A stretch of 43,282 nucleotides of DNA from positions 1 through 43,282 of the forward strand of contig JAQBQL010000206.1 of the NCBI GenBank assembly GCA_028287035.1, in the 5' to 3' direction. The notes beneath the pieces were generated by a model. It did no database searches. It was not told the origin of the DNA and was given only the letters and a program-made list of their open reading frames with translations. Below, one piece after another: positions 31,131 to 39,451 of this stretch. Both the position numbers and the translations under genes were made by a program. Source of the stretch: Labilithrix sp. GTDB lineage: Bacteria; Myxococcota; Polyangia; Polyangiales; Polyangiaceae. The first letter of the stretch is position 1, and the number at the start of each line of letters is the position of its first letter.

Positions 31131-31149
31131 GTGCACCGTTTTGGTGCAC
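31131..31149. promoter_or_regulatory. Inverted repeat between divergent genes, candidate activator binding site
   Basis: GTGCACC (31131-31137), GTTTT, GGTGCAC (31143-31149): perfect 7-bp arms. The centre is about 75 bp upstream of the predicted sigma-54 start of the MBL/activator operon and about 43 bp upstream of the predicted start of the divergent receiver gene, suitable for control of both. Confidence 0.45.
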
Positions 31150-31169
31150 GCCGTCGTGCGGCGCCGCTC

Positions 31170-31175
31170 TATCCT
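31170..31175 (+). promoter_or_regulatory. Candidate -10 element for leaderless receiver mRNA
   Basis: TATCCT ends 8 nt before ATG 31184. It cannot be a ribosome site, which supports the leaderless reading. There is no clear -35; the inverted repeat at 31131-31149 lies just upstream of where one would be. Confidence 0.4.
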
Positions 31176-31183
31176 GGACCACG

Positions 31184-31531
31184 ATGTCGAGACGCGTGCT
31201 CATCGCCGACGATTCGCCCGTCGCACGCATCTCGGTCGCGCGGCTCGTGCGCGCCGAAGGCCTGGAGGTCGAGGAGCGAGAGTCGGTCCTCGACGCGTCG
31301 TCGGTCGACGCCTCGGAGCTCGCATGCGCGCTGCTCGACCTCGAGCTCGGCGACGGCCTCGGTACCGAGGTCGCGGAGCGGCTGCGCGACGTCGCGAGCG
31401 AGCTTCCGATCGCCTTCTTCACGAGCGAGCGCGAGGGCGGCGCGCTGGCCCGCGCGCGCGCGTTCGGCCCGGTGTTCGCCAAGCCGGGCGAGCTCGATCT
31501 CGCCGTCGACTGGATCCGGCGGAACCGGTAG
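31184..31531 (+). CDS. Single-domain response regulator
   Basis: The 115-residue protein is one receiver domain with Asp9/Asp10 (IADDSP), phospho-acceptor Asp52 ([10 protein letters not shown]), the Thr80/Ser81 switch (AFFTSE) and Lys100 (FAKPGE). The helix 3 to strand 4 region is short compared with CheY. It has no output domain. Divergent from the MBL/GAF-activator operon with a shared inverted repeat between them, it may feed into or be controlled by that circuit. The M16 peptidase gene follows after 14 nt, so it is probably the first gene of a three-gene operon. Confidence 0.85.
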   Translation: MSRRVLIADDSPVARISVARLVRAEGLEVEERESVLDASSVDASELACALLDLELGDGLGTEVAERLRDVASELPIAFFTSEREGGALARARAFGPVFAKPGELDLAVDWIRRNR

Positions 31532-31545
31532 AACGGGCGGGCACG

Positions 31546-32925
31546 ATGAACGCCTTGCGTGGCCTGCTCCTGACCCTGACCGTGCTCGCAGCCCTCTGCG
31601 GGTGCTCACCGGCCCGTGCGCCGGCCGACACGTACAAGCTCGACGTGCACCTCGCGACGACCGAATTCGACCTGCCGAACGGCCTCCACGTGGTGCTCCA
31701 CCGGGACCTCGCCGCGCAGGTCGCCCTCGTCCACGTCCGCTACGAGGTGGGGTCGAAGGACGATCCCGTGGGGCGCGCCGGCTTCGCGCACCTGTTCGAG
31801 CACCTGATGTTCCGCGGCTCGAAGAACACGGGCGGGCGTGACTACGCGCAGTGGCTCGAGGAGTCGGGCAGCGTGTTCAACGCCTCGACCGAGGTCGACC
31901 ACACGGACTACCACGCGTACGTCGTACCCGAGGCGCTCCCGCGTGCGCTCTGGCTCGAGGCCGACCGCATGGCGTACCCGTTCGCGAGGCTCGACCAGGC
32001 GGGATTCGAACGCGAGCGGCGCGTCGTGGAGAACGAGGCACGCGAGCGCTACGACAACGAGCCCCTCGGGAACCTCCGCGCGATCGCCCGCCAGGCGGTG
32101 TTCGGCGAGGATCACCCTTACGGGCTCGCGGTCATCGGGCGGGCCCGCGAGCTCGAGGCGATCACGCTCGCCGAGGCGCGCACCTTCGCCGCGACGTACT
32201 ACCGCCCGAACAACGCGACCCTCGTGGTCGCCGGCGCCTTCGATCCGGCGCAGGTGCGGGAGCTCGTGACGCGCTACTTCGCCACCATCCCGGCGGGGGC
32301 GGCGCGGCCCGTGCGGGCGCTTCCCCCCGTGCGGCTCGCGGCGGGGCAACGGCTCGCCGTGGAGGCGGACGTCGAGGGGCCGGCGGTGATGGTGGCCTTT
32401 CCGGCGCCCGCCGAGCACGAGGCCGGAGCCGACGAGCTCGCCTTCGGCCTCGAGTACGCCGCCGGCTACGTCGAGCAGTCGCTGGTCCTCGAGGTGCAGA
32501 GCGCCACCTCGGTGCAGGCGCTCTACGAGCGGGACCGCCTGGGCGGGCTCGTCACGATCCTGGTGCGGCTGAAGCCGGGCGCCTCCACGGGGCGAGCGCT
32601 CGAGATCGTGGAGGGCGGCATCTCGCGGGCATCGAGCGTCGGACGGCAGGCGACCTGGGACGAGCTACCGAGCATCAAGACGCTCTCGCTCGTCAAGGAG
32701 GTGCACGCGCTCGAGCATCTCGACGGGCGGGCGGAGCGCATCCTCCACGGCCTCGAGTACCACCGCCGCGCCGACGCGACCCGCGAGGACTTCCGGCGCA
32801 TGCAGGGGGTCGACGCCGCGGACATCGGCTCGGCGGTCGAGCAGTTCCTCGGCGCGCCGCACGTCACGATCGTCGTCACTCCGAAGGCAGGCGCCCCTCG
32901 CGCCGGACGGCGGGTGGCACCGTGA
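31546..32925 (+). CDS. M16 family zinc metallopeptidase, lipoprotein (catalytic subunit)
   Basis: The 459-residue protein has a signal peptide with a lipobox-like LCGC (Cys20), so it is probably anchored to a membrane. The inverted zinc motif HLFEH is at 82-86, and the downstream acidic ligand is in [13 protein letters not shown] at about 160-172. The C-terminal half is a second, inactive M16 fold. M16 enzymes degrade or process peptides in a clamshell of two halves. It is followed by an M16 partner without the zinc motif, overlapping by 4 nt (GTGA, 32922-32925), as in other bacterial active/inactive pairs. The peptide substrate is unknown. Confidence 0.9.
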   Translation: MNALRGLLLTLTVLAALCGCSPARAPADTYKLDVHLATTEFDLPNGLHVVLHRDLAAQVALVHVRYEVGSKDDPVGRAGFAHLFEHLMFRGSKNTGGRDYAQWLEESGSVFNASTEVDHTDYHAYVVPEALPRALWLEADRMAYPFARLDQAGFERERRVVENEARERYDNEPLGNLRAIARQAVFGEDHPYGLAVIGRARELEAITLAEARTFAATYYRPNNATLVVAGAFDPAQVRELVTRYFATIPAGAARPVRALPPVRLAAGQRLAVEADVEGPAVMVAFPAPAEHEAGADELAFGLEYAAGYVEQSLVLEVQSATSVQALYERDRLGGLVTILVRLKPGASTGRALEIVEGGISRASSVGRQATWDELPSIKTLSLVKEVHALEHLDGRAERILHGLEYHRRADATREDFRRMQGVDAADIGSAVEQFLGAPHVTIVVTPKAGAPRAGRRVAP

Positions 32926-34451
32926 GGTCGCGTGCCTGGGTCGCGGCGCTCGCGTGCGTCCTCGCCGCATGCGGCGGCGGCAAGACCTACCGCGCGCCGC
33001 GGTCGCTGGAGGACTACCGCCCGCCGCAGGGGGACGAGCTCCGCGCGACGCCGCTCGCCGACGATGCCGAGGCGTTCCGGGCCGAGCCTCCGCCCTGGCT
33101 GCCGCGCGCCGAGCGCTCGCCCGAGACCCCGATCGAGACGCGCGTTGGTCGCGGCGTGCGCCTCGTGATGCTGCCGCGCCACGACTTCCCGACGGTGACC
33201 GCCGCGTTCGTTCTGGAGCGTGGAGCCAGCGCCGGCGCGCCGGCCGCCGCGGCGCTCTACGCGATGTCGCTCACCGGCACGTCGGCGGCCTACGGCCACG
33301 ACGAGGGACGCAAGTACCTGCGCCTCGTCGGCGCCGACACGCGGGCGGACGTGACGCACGACGCGGTCACGTTCGAGCTGACCGCGCTCGCGCCGCTCTT
33401 CGTGTCCGCGCTCTCGCGGGCGGCGCCCATGTTCATCAGCCCCGCGCTCGATGGCGCAGAGCTCGAAGGCAGGCGTGCCGCTGGCGCGGCGTGGCGCGGA
33501 CGGGTGGAGGAGCTCCCGTCGGAGATCGCGCGCGAGACGCTCGAGCATGCCGTGTTCGCGCCCCCGCATCCGTATTCCGTGCCGGTGTTCGGACGCTCGC
33601 CGCGACGCTCCGGGAAGCGCACCCGCAGCGATCTCGAGGCGACGACCGACGCCCAGGTGCGCGCGTTCCGGGACTCGGCCCTGGTGGCGTCCAACGTGAG
33701 TGTCGTCGTGGTCGGCGACTTCGAGCCCGCCGCGATGCAGCGCATCGTCGAGCGGTCGGTGGCCGGTCTCCCGGCCGGGCCAGCCGCGCCGCCCCCGCGG
33801 GCCACGGCGGTCGAGACGCCGGCGCGGACCGGCTCCGTGCGCCGCGTCATCTTCGTCGACCGCCCCGGCGCGGCGCAGTCGACGCTCGCCGTCGGCTGGC
33901 CGGGGCCTCGTGCCGGTGCGCCGGAGCAGGTCGCCCTCGAGGTGCTCGCGTCGGCCGCGACGGGCAGCCTCTCCTCACGCCTCAACGTGACCCTGCGCAG
34001 CGAGCTCGGAGCGACGTACGGCGTGCGCTTCGACGTCGACGCACGCCGTGAGGGCGGGCTCCTGCGCATCACGACCGGCGTCGACAGCGCGCAGACCGCG
34101 GACGCCCTGAAGCGACTCTTCGCGGAGCTCGAACGCCTCCGCACGACGCCGCTGTCCGATGCGGAGCTCGCCGCGGCGCGGCTGCGCGCGTACGCCAGCG
34201 CGGCCGGGACGACCGCACAGGGCCTCGCGATGCGCCTCGCCTCGGCCGTCGCGGCCGGGCTTCCGGCGTCGCATGCCGTCGCCCACGACGCGCGGGTCGA
34301 CCTCGTGACGGCCGAGGACGTGCGGGCTGCCGCCGAGCGGTCGATCGCGGAAGCGGGGGCCACGGTCGTCGTGGTCGGCGACCGCAAGGCGCTGGGGGCG
34401 GACTTCGCCGGGCTCGGACTGGGCGAGGTCACCGTCGTGCCGGCGCCCTGA
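32922..34451 (+). CDS. M16 family peptidase homologue, lipoprotein, zinc motif lost
   Basis: The 509-residue protein starts at GTG 32922, inside the upstream stop. It has a good lipobox (LAAC, about residue 17). The N-terminal M16 domain lies at about 75-290, but where the active enzyme has HxxEH this one reads ALYAMSLTGT, so both zinc histidines and the glutamate are missing. The C-terminal M16 domain (about 300-500) keeps the family segment SSRLNVTLRSELGATYGV. It is therefore probably a non-catalytic partner that completes the chamber with the preceding protein, as the alpha subunit of mitochondrial processing peptidase does. It is convergent with the PilT-family gene, 3 nt apart. Confidence 0.88.
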   Translation: MRSRAWVAALACVLAACGGGKTYRAPRSLEDYRPPQGDELRATPLADDAEAFRAEPPPWLPRAERSPETPIETRVGRGVRLVMLPRHDFPTVTAAFVLERGASAGAPAAAALYAMSLTGTSAAYGHDEGRKYLRLVGADTRADVTHDAVTFELTALAPLFVSALSRAAPMFISPALDGAELEGRRAAGAAWRGRVEELPSEIARETLEHAVFAPPHPYSVPVFGRSPRRSGKRTRSDLEATTDAQVRAFRDSALVASNVSVVVVGDFEPAAMQRIVERSVAGLPAGPAAPPPRATAVETPARTGSVRRVIFVDRPGAAQSTLAVGWPGPRAGAPEQVALEVLASAATGSLSSRLNVTLRSELGATYGVRFDVDARREGGLLRITTGVDSAQTADALKRLFAELERLRTTPLSDAELAAARLRAYASAAGTTAQGLAMRLASAVAAGLPASHAVAHDARVDLVTAEDVRAAAERSIAEAGATVVVVGDRKALGADFAGLGLGEVTVVPAP

Positions 34452-34454
34452 GGG

Positions 34455-35543
34455 TCAGAAGCTCGAGGCGGCGCGCGCGACTTCCTTGTCGATGAGCCCC
34501 GCCTGGAGAAGCTGCTTCAGGTGCATCTCGAAGGTCTGCATCCCGTAGGGATGCGTGCCCTTCTCCATCAGCTCCTTGAGGGAGGGGTTTCCCTCGGGCC
34601 GCTTGATCGACTCGCGGACCGAGCCGGTGGCGACGAGCACCTCCGCGGCGAGGACCATTCCGCTCTGATCCTTGCGCGGCACGAGGCGCTGCGCGATGAC
34701 CCCCTGGAGCGTGTCGCCGATGCGCTCGCGCATCTCCTCGGTGGAGCCGGGCTGGCCCTTCGGCGCGAGCGCCAGCATTCGGCCGACGGTGCGCGACACG
34801 TCCGGCGTGTGGAGCGTGGAGAGCACGAGGTGGCCCGTCTCGGCGGCCTTCAGCGCGATGTCGAGGGTGAGCTCGTCGCGGATCTCGCCGACCAGGATGA
34901 CGTCCGGATCCTGGCGGAGCGCCGCGCGGAGGGCGTCGGCGAAGGTCGTCGTGTCGATGCCGATCTCGCGCTGGCTGATGCTCGACTTGTCGTCCTCGTG
35001 GAGGAACTCGATCGGGTCCTCGATGGTGACGATGTGGAGCGGCTGGCTGCGATTGAGATGGCCGATCATCGACGCCAGCGTCGAGCTCTTGCCGTTGCCG
35101 GCGGCGCCGACCACGAGCACGAGGCCGCGGTCCTTCTCGGCGAGCATCGCGCTCGGGCCGGGGGCGCCGAGGTCCTCGAAGGTCGGGATGCGCGTGGGGA
35201 TCGCGCGCATGACGATGCCGATGGTCCCGCGCTGGCGGTAGATGTTCACGCGGAAGCGGCCGACGCCGTGCGCCGCGTAGGCGGCGTCGTGCTCGCGGAG
35301 GCTGCTGATCTCGGCGCGCACCTTCGGATCCTTGATGACCACGCGGGCGATGCTCTCGGTGTCCTCGGGCCGGAGCGCCTCGGTCCGGAAGAACACGAGA
35401 TCGCCGCGGACGCGCGCGGCGGGCGGGATCCCGACCTTGAGGTGGATGTCACTCGCCTTCGCCGCGACCGCCTTCGCGAGGAGCTGGTTGATGTAGCTCT
35501 CGTTACCGTACACGCTGGACATCGGCCCCGAGGAGTCGGACAT
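34455..35543 (-). CDS. PilT/PilU-family twitching motility ATPase
   Basis: The 362-residue hexameric ATPase has an N-terminal PAS-like domain (about 15-110, ASDIHLKVG), Walker A GAAGNGKSS (146-154), the Asp box TIEDPIEF, the Walker B region DVILVGEIRD (214-223) and the His box TGHLVLSTLHT (236-246). PilT and PilU power type IV pilus retraction. Walker A differs from the usual GPTGSGKST, and I do not see the exact AIRNLIRE motif of PilT, so a PilU-like or divergent paralogue is likely. It is isolated from other pil genes. The start ATG lies 9 nt after TACTGT on the minus strand; ATG 35522 is an alternative start. The repeat array lies directly upstream. Confidence 0.9.
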   Translation of the reverse strand: MSDSSGPMSSVYGNESYINQLLAKAVAAKASDIHLKVGIPPAARVRGDLVFFRTEALRPEDTESIARVVIKDPKVRAEISSLREHDAAYAAHGVGRFRVNIYRQRGTIGIVMRAIPTRIPTFEDLGAPGPSAMLAEKDRGLVLVVGAAGNGKSSTLASMIGHLNRSQPLHIVTIEDPIEFLHEDDKSSISQREIGIDTTTFADALRAALRQDPDVILVGEIRDELTLDIALKAAETGHLVLSTLHTPDVSRTVGRMLALAPKGQPGSTEEMRERIGDTLQGVIAQRLVPRKDQSGMVLAAEVLVATGSVRESIKRPEGNPSLKELMEKGTHPYGMQTFEMHLKQLLQAGLIDKEVARAASSF

Positions 35544-35552
35544 ACGGTCCAG

Positions 35553-35558
35553 ACAGTA
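35553..35558 (-). promoter_or_regulatory. Candidate -10 element for leaderless pilT-like mRNA
   Basis: On the minus strand TACTGT ends 9 nt before ATG 35543. No ribosome site and no clear -35 are seen. Confidence 0.3.
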
Positions 35559-35616
35559 TCCGAGGTCTGCGCGGCGGCGCGAGTCTTCGTGCGCGGCGCG
35601 CCCGCGATCCAGACGC

Positions 35617-35855
35617 GGGAAACTCGCTCGGATCCCTGCCGAATCCCGCGCAGGCCGCCGTCCCGCGTGCCGCCAAACTCGTTCGGATCCCTGCCGATCC
35701 CCGCCGCCCTCACGGAAAAGGATGGGGGATCCGAACGACTTCGAACCGACGTGCCCCGCCGCCCCACGGAAAACCGTGAGGGATCAGAACGACTTTGCCC
35801 GCACCCCTCGCCCGCCGGCGCGCGGAAAACCGTGAGGGATCCGAACGACCTTGCG
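35617..35855. repeat. Array of five related repeats with mid-array inversion
   Basis: Five copies share the core GGGATCCGAACGASTT. Copies 1 and 2 (35620-35642, 35675-35697) are on the minus strand and are identical at 22 of 23 positions. Copies 3, 4 and 5 (about 35712-35743, 35766-35797, 35822-35855) are on the plus strand; 4 and 5 share GGAAAACCGTGAGGGATC. Spacing is 54-56 nt within each orientation. The 16-nt cores of copies 2 (35676-35691) and 3 (35726-35741) are complementary at 15 of 16 positions around a 34-nt loop, giving a long hairpin. The array fills most of the 327-nt gap 35544-35870, and I saw no copy elsewhere in the window. Confidence 0.85.
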
Positions 35856-35870
35856 CGGCCCCCGCCGCGG

Positions 35871-36479
35871 TCACCTCGCGTCGAGGTCGGTGGGGAGCTC
35901 TTGCCGAGGACACGGCAGCATCCGCAGCGCCCCCAGCGCGGACACGCGCCGCTCACGGACGCCCGCCGTGTCACGCGCCAGCGCGCCGAGCTTCTCGCAG
36001 CCCTCCCCGAGCTCCTCCACGTCCTCGACGTCCTCGGACCGCCGCGGCCGCGCGGCCAGCTCGCCGATCGAGGCGAGCGCGAGCCGCGCGTCGTCGTCGC
36101 CCTTCCCCGCAGCCGCCCCCGCCAGGTAGGGCAGCTGCGCCCAGCCCGGCGCGTAGGCCATGGCGCGCAGCGCGGTCGCGTGCAGCGAAGGCTCGCCAGC
36201 CGCCTCGACGAGCCCCGCCGCCCCCTCGTGCGTGGCAAGGGACGCGAGATCCTCGGCGGCCCCTTCGCGCGCGCTCGTCCACATCGCGACGTCCCGCACC
36301 GCGGCGGGCCCGGCTTCCGGCGCCACCTCGGTGCGGTTCACGAACGCCGCGCTCGCCGACGGCGCCGTCGCTCCGCCGCTCCCCTTGCCGCAGGCGCTGC
36401 ACGCCCCGAAGAACGTCAGCGCGAGCAGCCCCCCCGTGCCACCGGCCGCCAGGAGCCGGTTGCGGTGCGACTTGTCCAC
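35871..36479 (-). CDS. Small Ala-rich lipoprotein, possibly HEAT-like helical repeats
   Basis: The 202-residue product starts at GTG 36479 (VDKSHRNRLL) and has a hydrophobic signal (about 9-26) ending in a Cys pair (GACSAC, Cys27/Cys30), so a lipoprotein is likely. The mature part is Ala-rich and helical, with two or three helix-turn-helix units (AAEDLASLATHEGAAGLVEA, DDDARLALASIGELA, RVSALGALRML) that resemble short HEAT repeats. No enzyme motif is seen. It follows thiC by 19 nt on the same strand and may share its transcript, though no functional link is apparent. I do not recognise a named family. Confidence 0.65.
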   Translation of the reverse strand: MDKSHRNRLLAAGGTGGLLALTFFGACSACGKGSGGATAPSASAAFVNRTEVAPEAGPAAVRDVAMWTSAREGAAEDLASLATHEGAAGLVEAAGEPSLHATALRAMAYAPGWAQLPYLAGAAAGKGDDDARLALASIGELAARPRRSEDVEDVEELGEGCEKLGALARDTAGVRERRVSALGALRMLPCPRQELPTDLDAR

Positions 36480-36498
36480 GAGGCCCGGGCCCCGGAGA

Positions 36499-37941
<1,443 letters not shown>

Positions 37942-38316
37942 TCAGAGCTCGGCCGCCGCACCTTCGAGCATTCCGAGCAGGGAGGTCGTGTCGAAGGGCT
38001 TCGCGAGGATCTTGTCCGCCACGATCGCCGCGCGCCCCGACTCGTCGGAGCTCGCCTGCCCGGAGAGGACGATGCGGATCGCCGCGGGGTAGCTCTCCTT
38101 CACGGCGGCGAGGAAGGCCGCGCCGTCCATGCCGGGCATCCGCATGTCGCTGACGACGATGTCGGCGGGCTCCGCCTCGAGCATCTCCAGCGCGGACCTC
38201 GCCGACGTTGCCGTACGGACGTCCCAGCGGTCACGTCTCGACCGGCAGATCCGCTGCATGGCCTGGACGATCTGCGGTTCGTCGTCGACGAGCAGGATGC
38301 GGGTCTTGGTCGTCAT
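37942..38316 (-). CDS. Single-domain response regulator
   Basis: From ATG 38316 (preceded by AGAGGAA) the product has 124 residues: one receiver domain with Asp11/Asp12 (LLVDDEP), phospho-acceptor Asp57 (VVSDMRMPG), Ser85 (VLSGQA) and Lys106 (ILAKPFD). The sequence style is like the receivers of RpfG-type proteins, but no output domain follows. It is divergent from the cytochrome peroxidase/histidine kinase/cyclase operon, whose kinase has no receiver of its own, so this protein is a reasonable candidate for its partner. The open frame extends upstream to 38412, but the ribosome site favours the shorter start. Confidence 0.88.
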   Translation of the reverse strand: MTTKTRILLVDDEPQIVQAMQRICRSRRDRWDVRTATSARSALEMLEAEPADIVVSDMRMPGMDGAAFLAAVKESYPAAIRIVLSGQASSDESGRAAIVADKILAKPFDTTSLLGMLEGAAAEL

Positions 38317-38398
38317 CGTTCCTCTTACCAACGGCCGCTGGCGCCGCTGCATCAGGCACGCGCCGTGAATTGTTGCACGACGCGGCCGTTCCACCGGC

Positions 38399-39451
38399 AT
38401 GGTCGCCGCCATCGCCTCCCGTCGCCGCTACCACGCGGCGCTCGCCCTTGGCATCGTGGTCACCCTGGGTGCCGGAGCCCTCGCGGTGGAGCGGCAGCAC
38501 GTTCATGCCGCGCGCGCTGCGACGCCCGCGCCGCCCCCGGCCCCCGTGGTGAAGCGGCAGCCCATCCAGCCGGTGCCGCGGCCGGCCCCGGAGGACCCCC
38601 GGCGAGTCGGTCTCGGCGCCATGCTCTTCGCCGACGCGCGACTCTCCGCGGACGGGAGCGTGGCGTGCGCGACCTGTCATGACCTCGGCCGCGGCGGCGC
38701 CGACGGACGGGTGCGGTCGACGGGTGCCGGCGGCGCGCAGCCGTTCCTCAACACGCCCACGATCTTCAACGTCGCGCTGAACCCGAGGCAGCACTGGGAC
38801 GGACGCGCCGACCAGCTCGAGGCGCAGATCGACGAGCCCATCACGAGCCCACGCATCATGAACATGACGTGGGACGCGCTCGTCACGCGGCTGAGCGCGG
38901 ACCCCGTGTACGGGCGCGCCTTCGAACGCGCCTACGGGGGACCGCCCACCGCCCACCGCATCCGGAACGCGCTCGCGACCTACGAGCGAACGCTCGTCCT
39001 CCAGGACTCGCCGTTCGACCGCTACCTCGGCGGAGACGCGGCGGCGCTCACGCGCGAGCAGCTCGAGGGCTTTGCGCTGTTCAAGAGCTATGGCTGCGCG
39101 TCGTGCCACCAGGGGCGAAACGTGGGCGGCAACGTGTTCGAGGTGCTCGGCATCGTCGGCGACTACTTCGCGGTGCGCGGGACGCCCATCCTGCCCTCCG
39201 ACCTCGGGCGCTTCAACGTCACCAAACGCCCGGAGGACCGCTTCCGGTTCCGCGTGCCGAGCCTCCGCGCCGCCGCCCTCACCCCGCCGTACCTCCACGA
39301 CGGGACCGCCGCCACGCTCGCCGATGCGGTCCGCGCCATGGGCCGCTTCCAGCTCGGCGCAACGATCCCGGCCGGCGACGTGGATCTGCTCGTCGCCTTC
39401 CTCGGCAGCCTCGTCGGCACCTACGTACCGGCGCCCGCTGAGGGTCCCTGA
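38399..39451 (+). CDS. Di-haem cytochrome c peroxidase/MauG family protein
   Basis: The 350-residue protein has an N-terminal membrane anchor or signal (about 13-30), a Pro-rich linker (about 40-66) and two haem c sites: CATCH (90-94) and CASCH (233-237). Around them are family segments LFADARLS, FLNTPTIFNVALN, HWDGRA and VPSLRAAALTPPYLHDG. Cytochrome c peroxidases reduce hydrogen peroxide in the periplasm with electrons from cytochrome c; MauG relatives oxidise proteins instead. The sequence alone does not tell which. The histidine kinase gene begins at the very next base after the stop, so the two are co-transcribed and may be linked in peroxide or redox sensing. Confidence 0.92.
   Translation: MVAAIASRRRYHAALALGIVVTLGAGALAVERQHVHAARAATPAPPPAPVVKRQPIQPVPRPAPEDPRRVGLGAMLFADARLSADGSVACATCHDLGRGGADGRVRSTGAGGAQPFLNTPTIFNVALNPRQHWDGRADQLEAQIDEPITSPRIMNMTWDALVTRLSADPVYGRAFERAYGGPPTAHRIRNALATYERTLVLQDSPFDRYLGGDAAALTREQLEGFALFKSYGCASCHQGRNVGGNVFEVLGIVGDYFAVRGTPILPSDLGRFNVTKRPEDRFRFRVPSLRAAALTPPYLHDGTAATLADAVRAMGRFQLGATIPAGDVDLLVAFLGSLVGTYVPAPAEGP

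Noticed and set aside
31999..32012. tRNA T-arm-like string (GTTCGAATCCCGCC on the minus strand)
   Set aside because: It lies inside the M16 peptidase coding sequence, and no acceptor, D or anticodon arm can be drawn around it.
35617..35855. CRISPR array
   Set aside because: Repeats are degenerate, change orientation mid-array and are too few, and no cas gene is near. Regular ~55-nt spacing alone is not enough.
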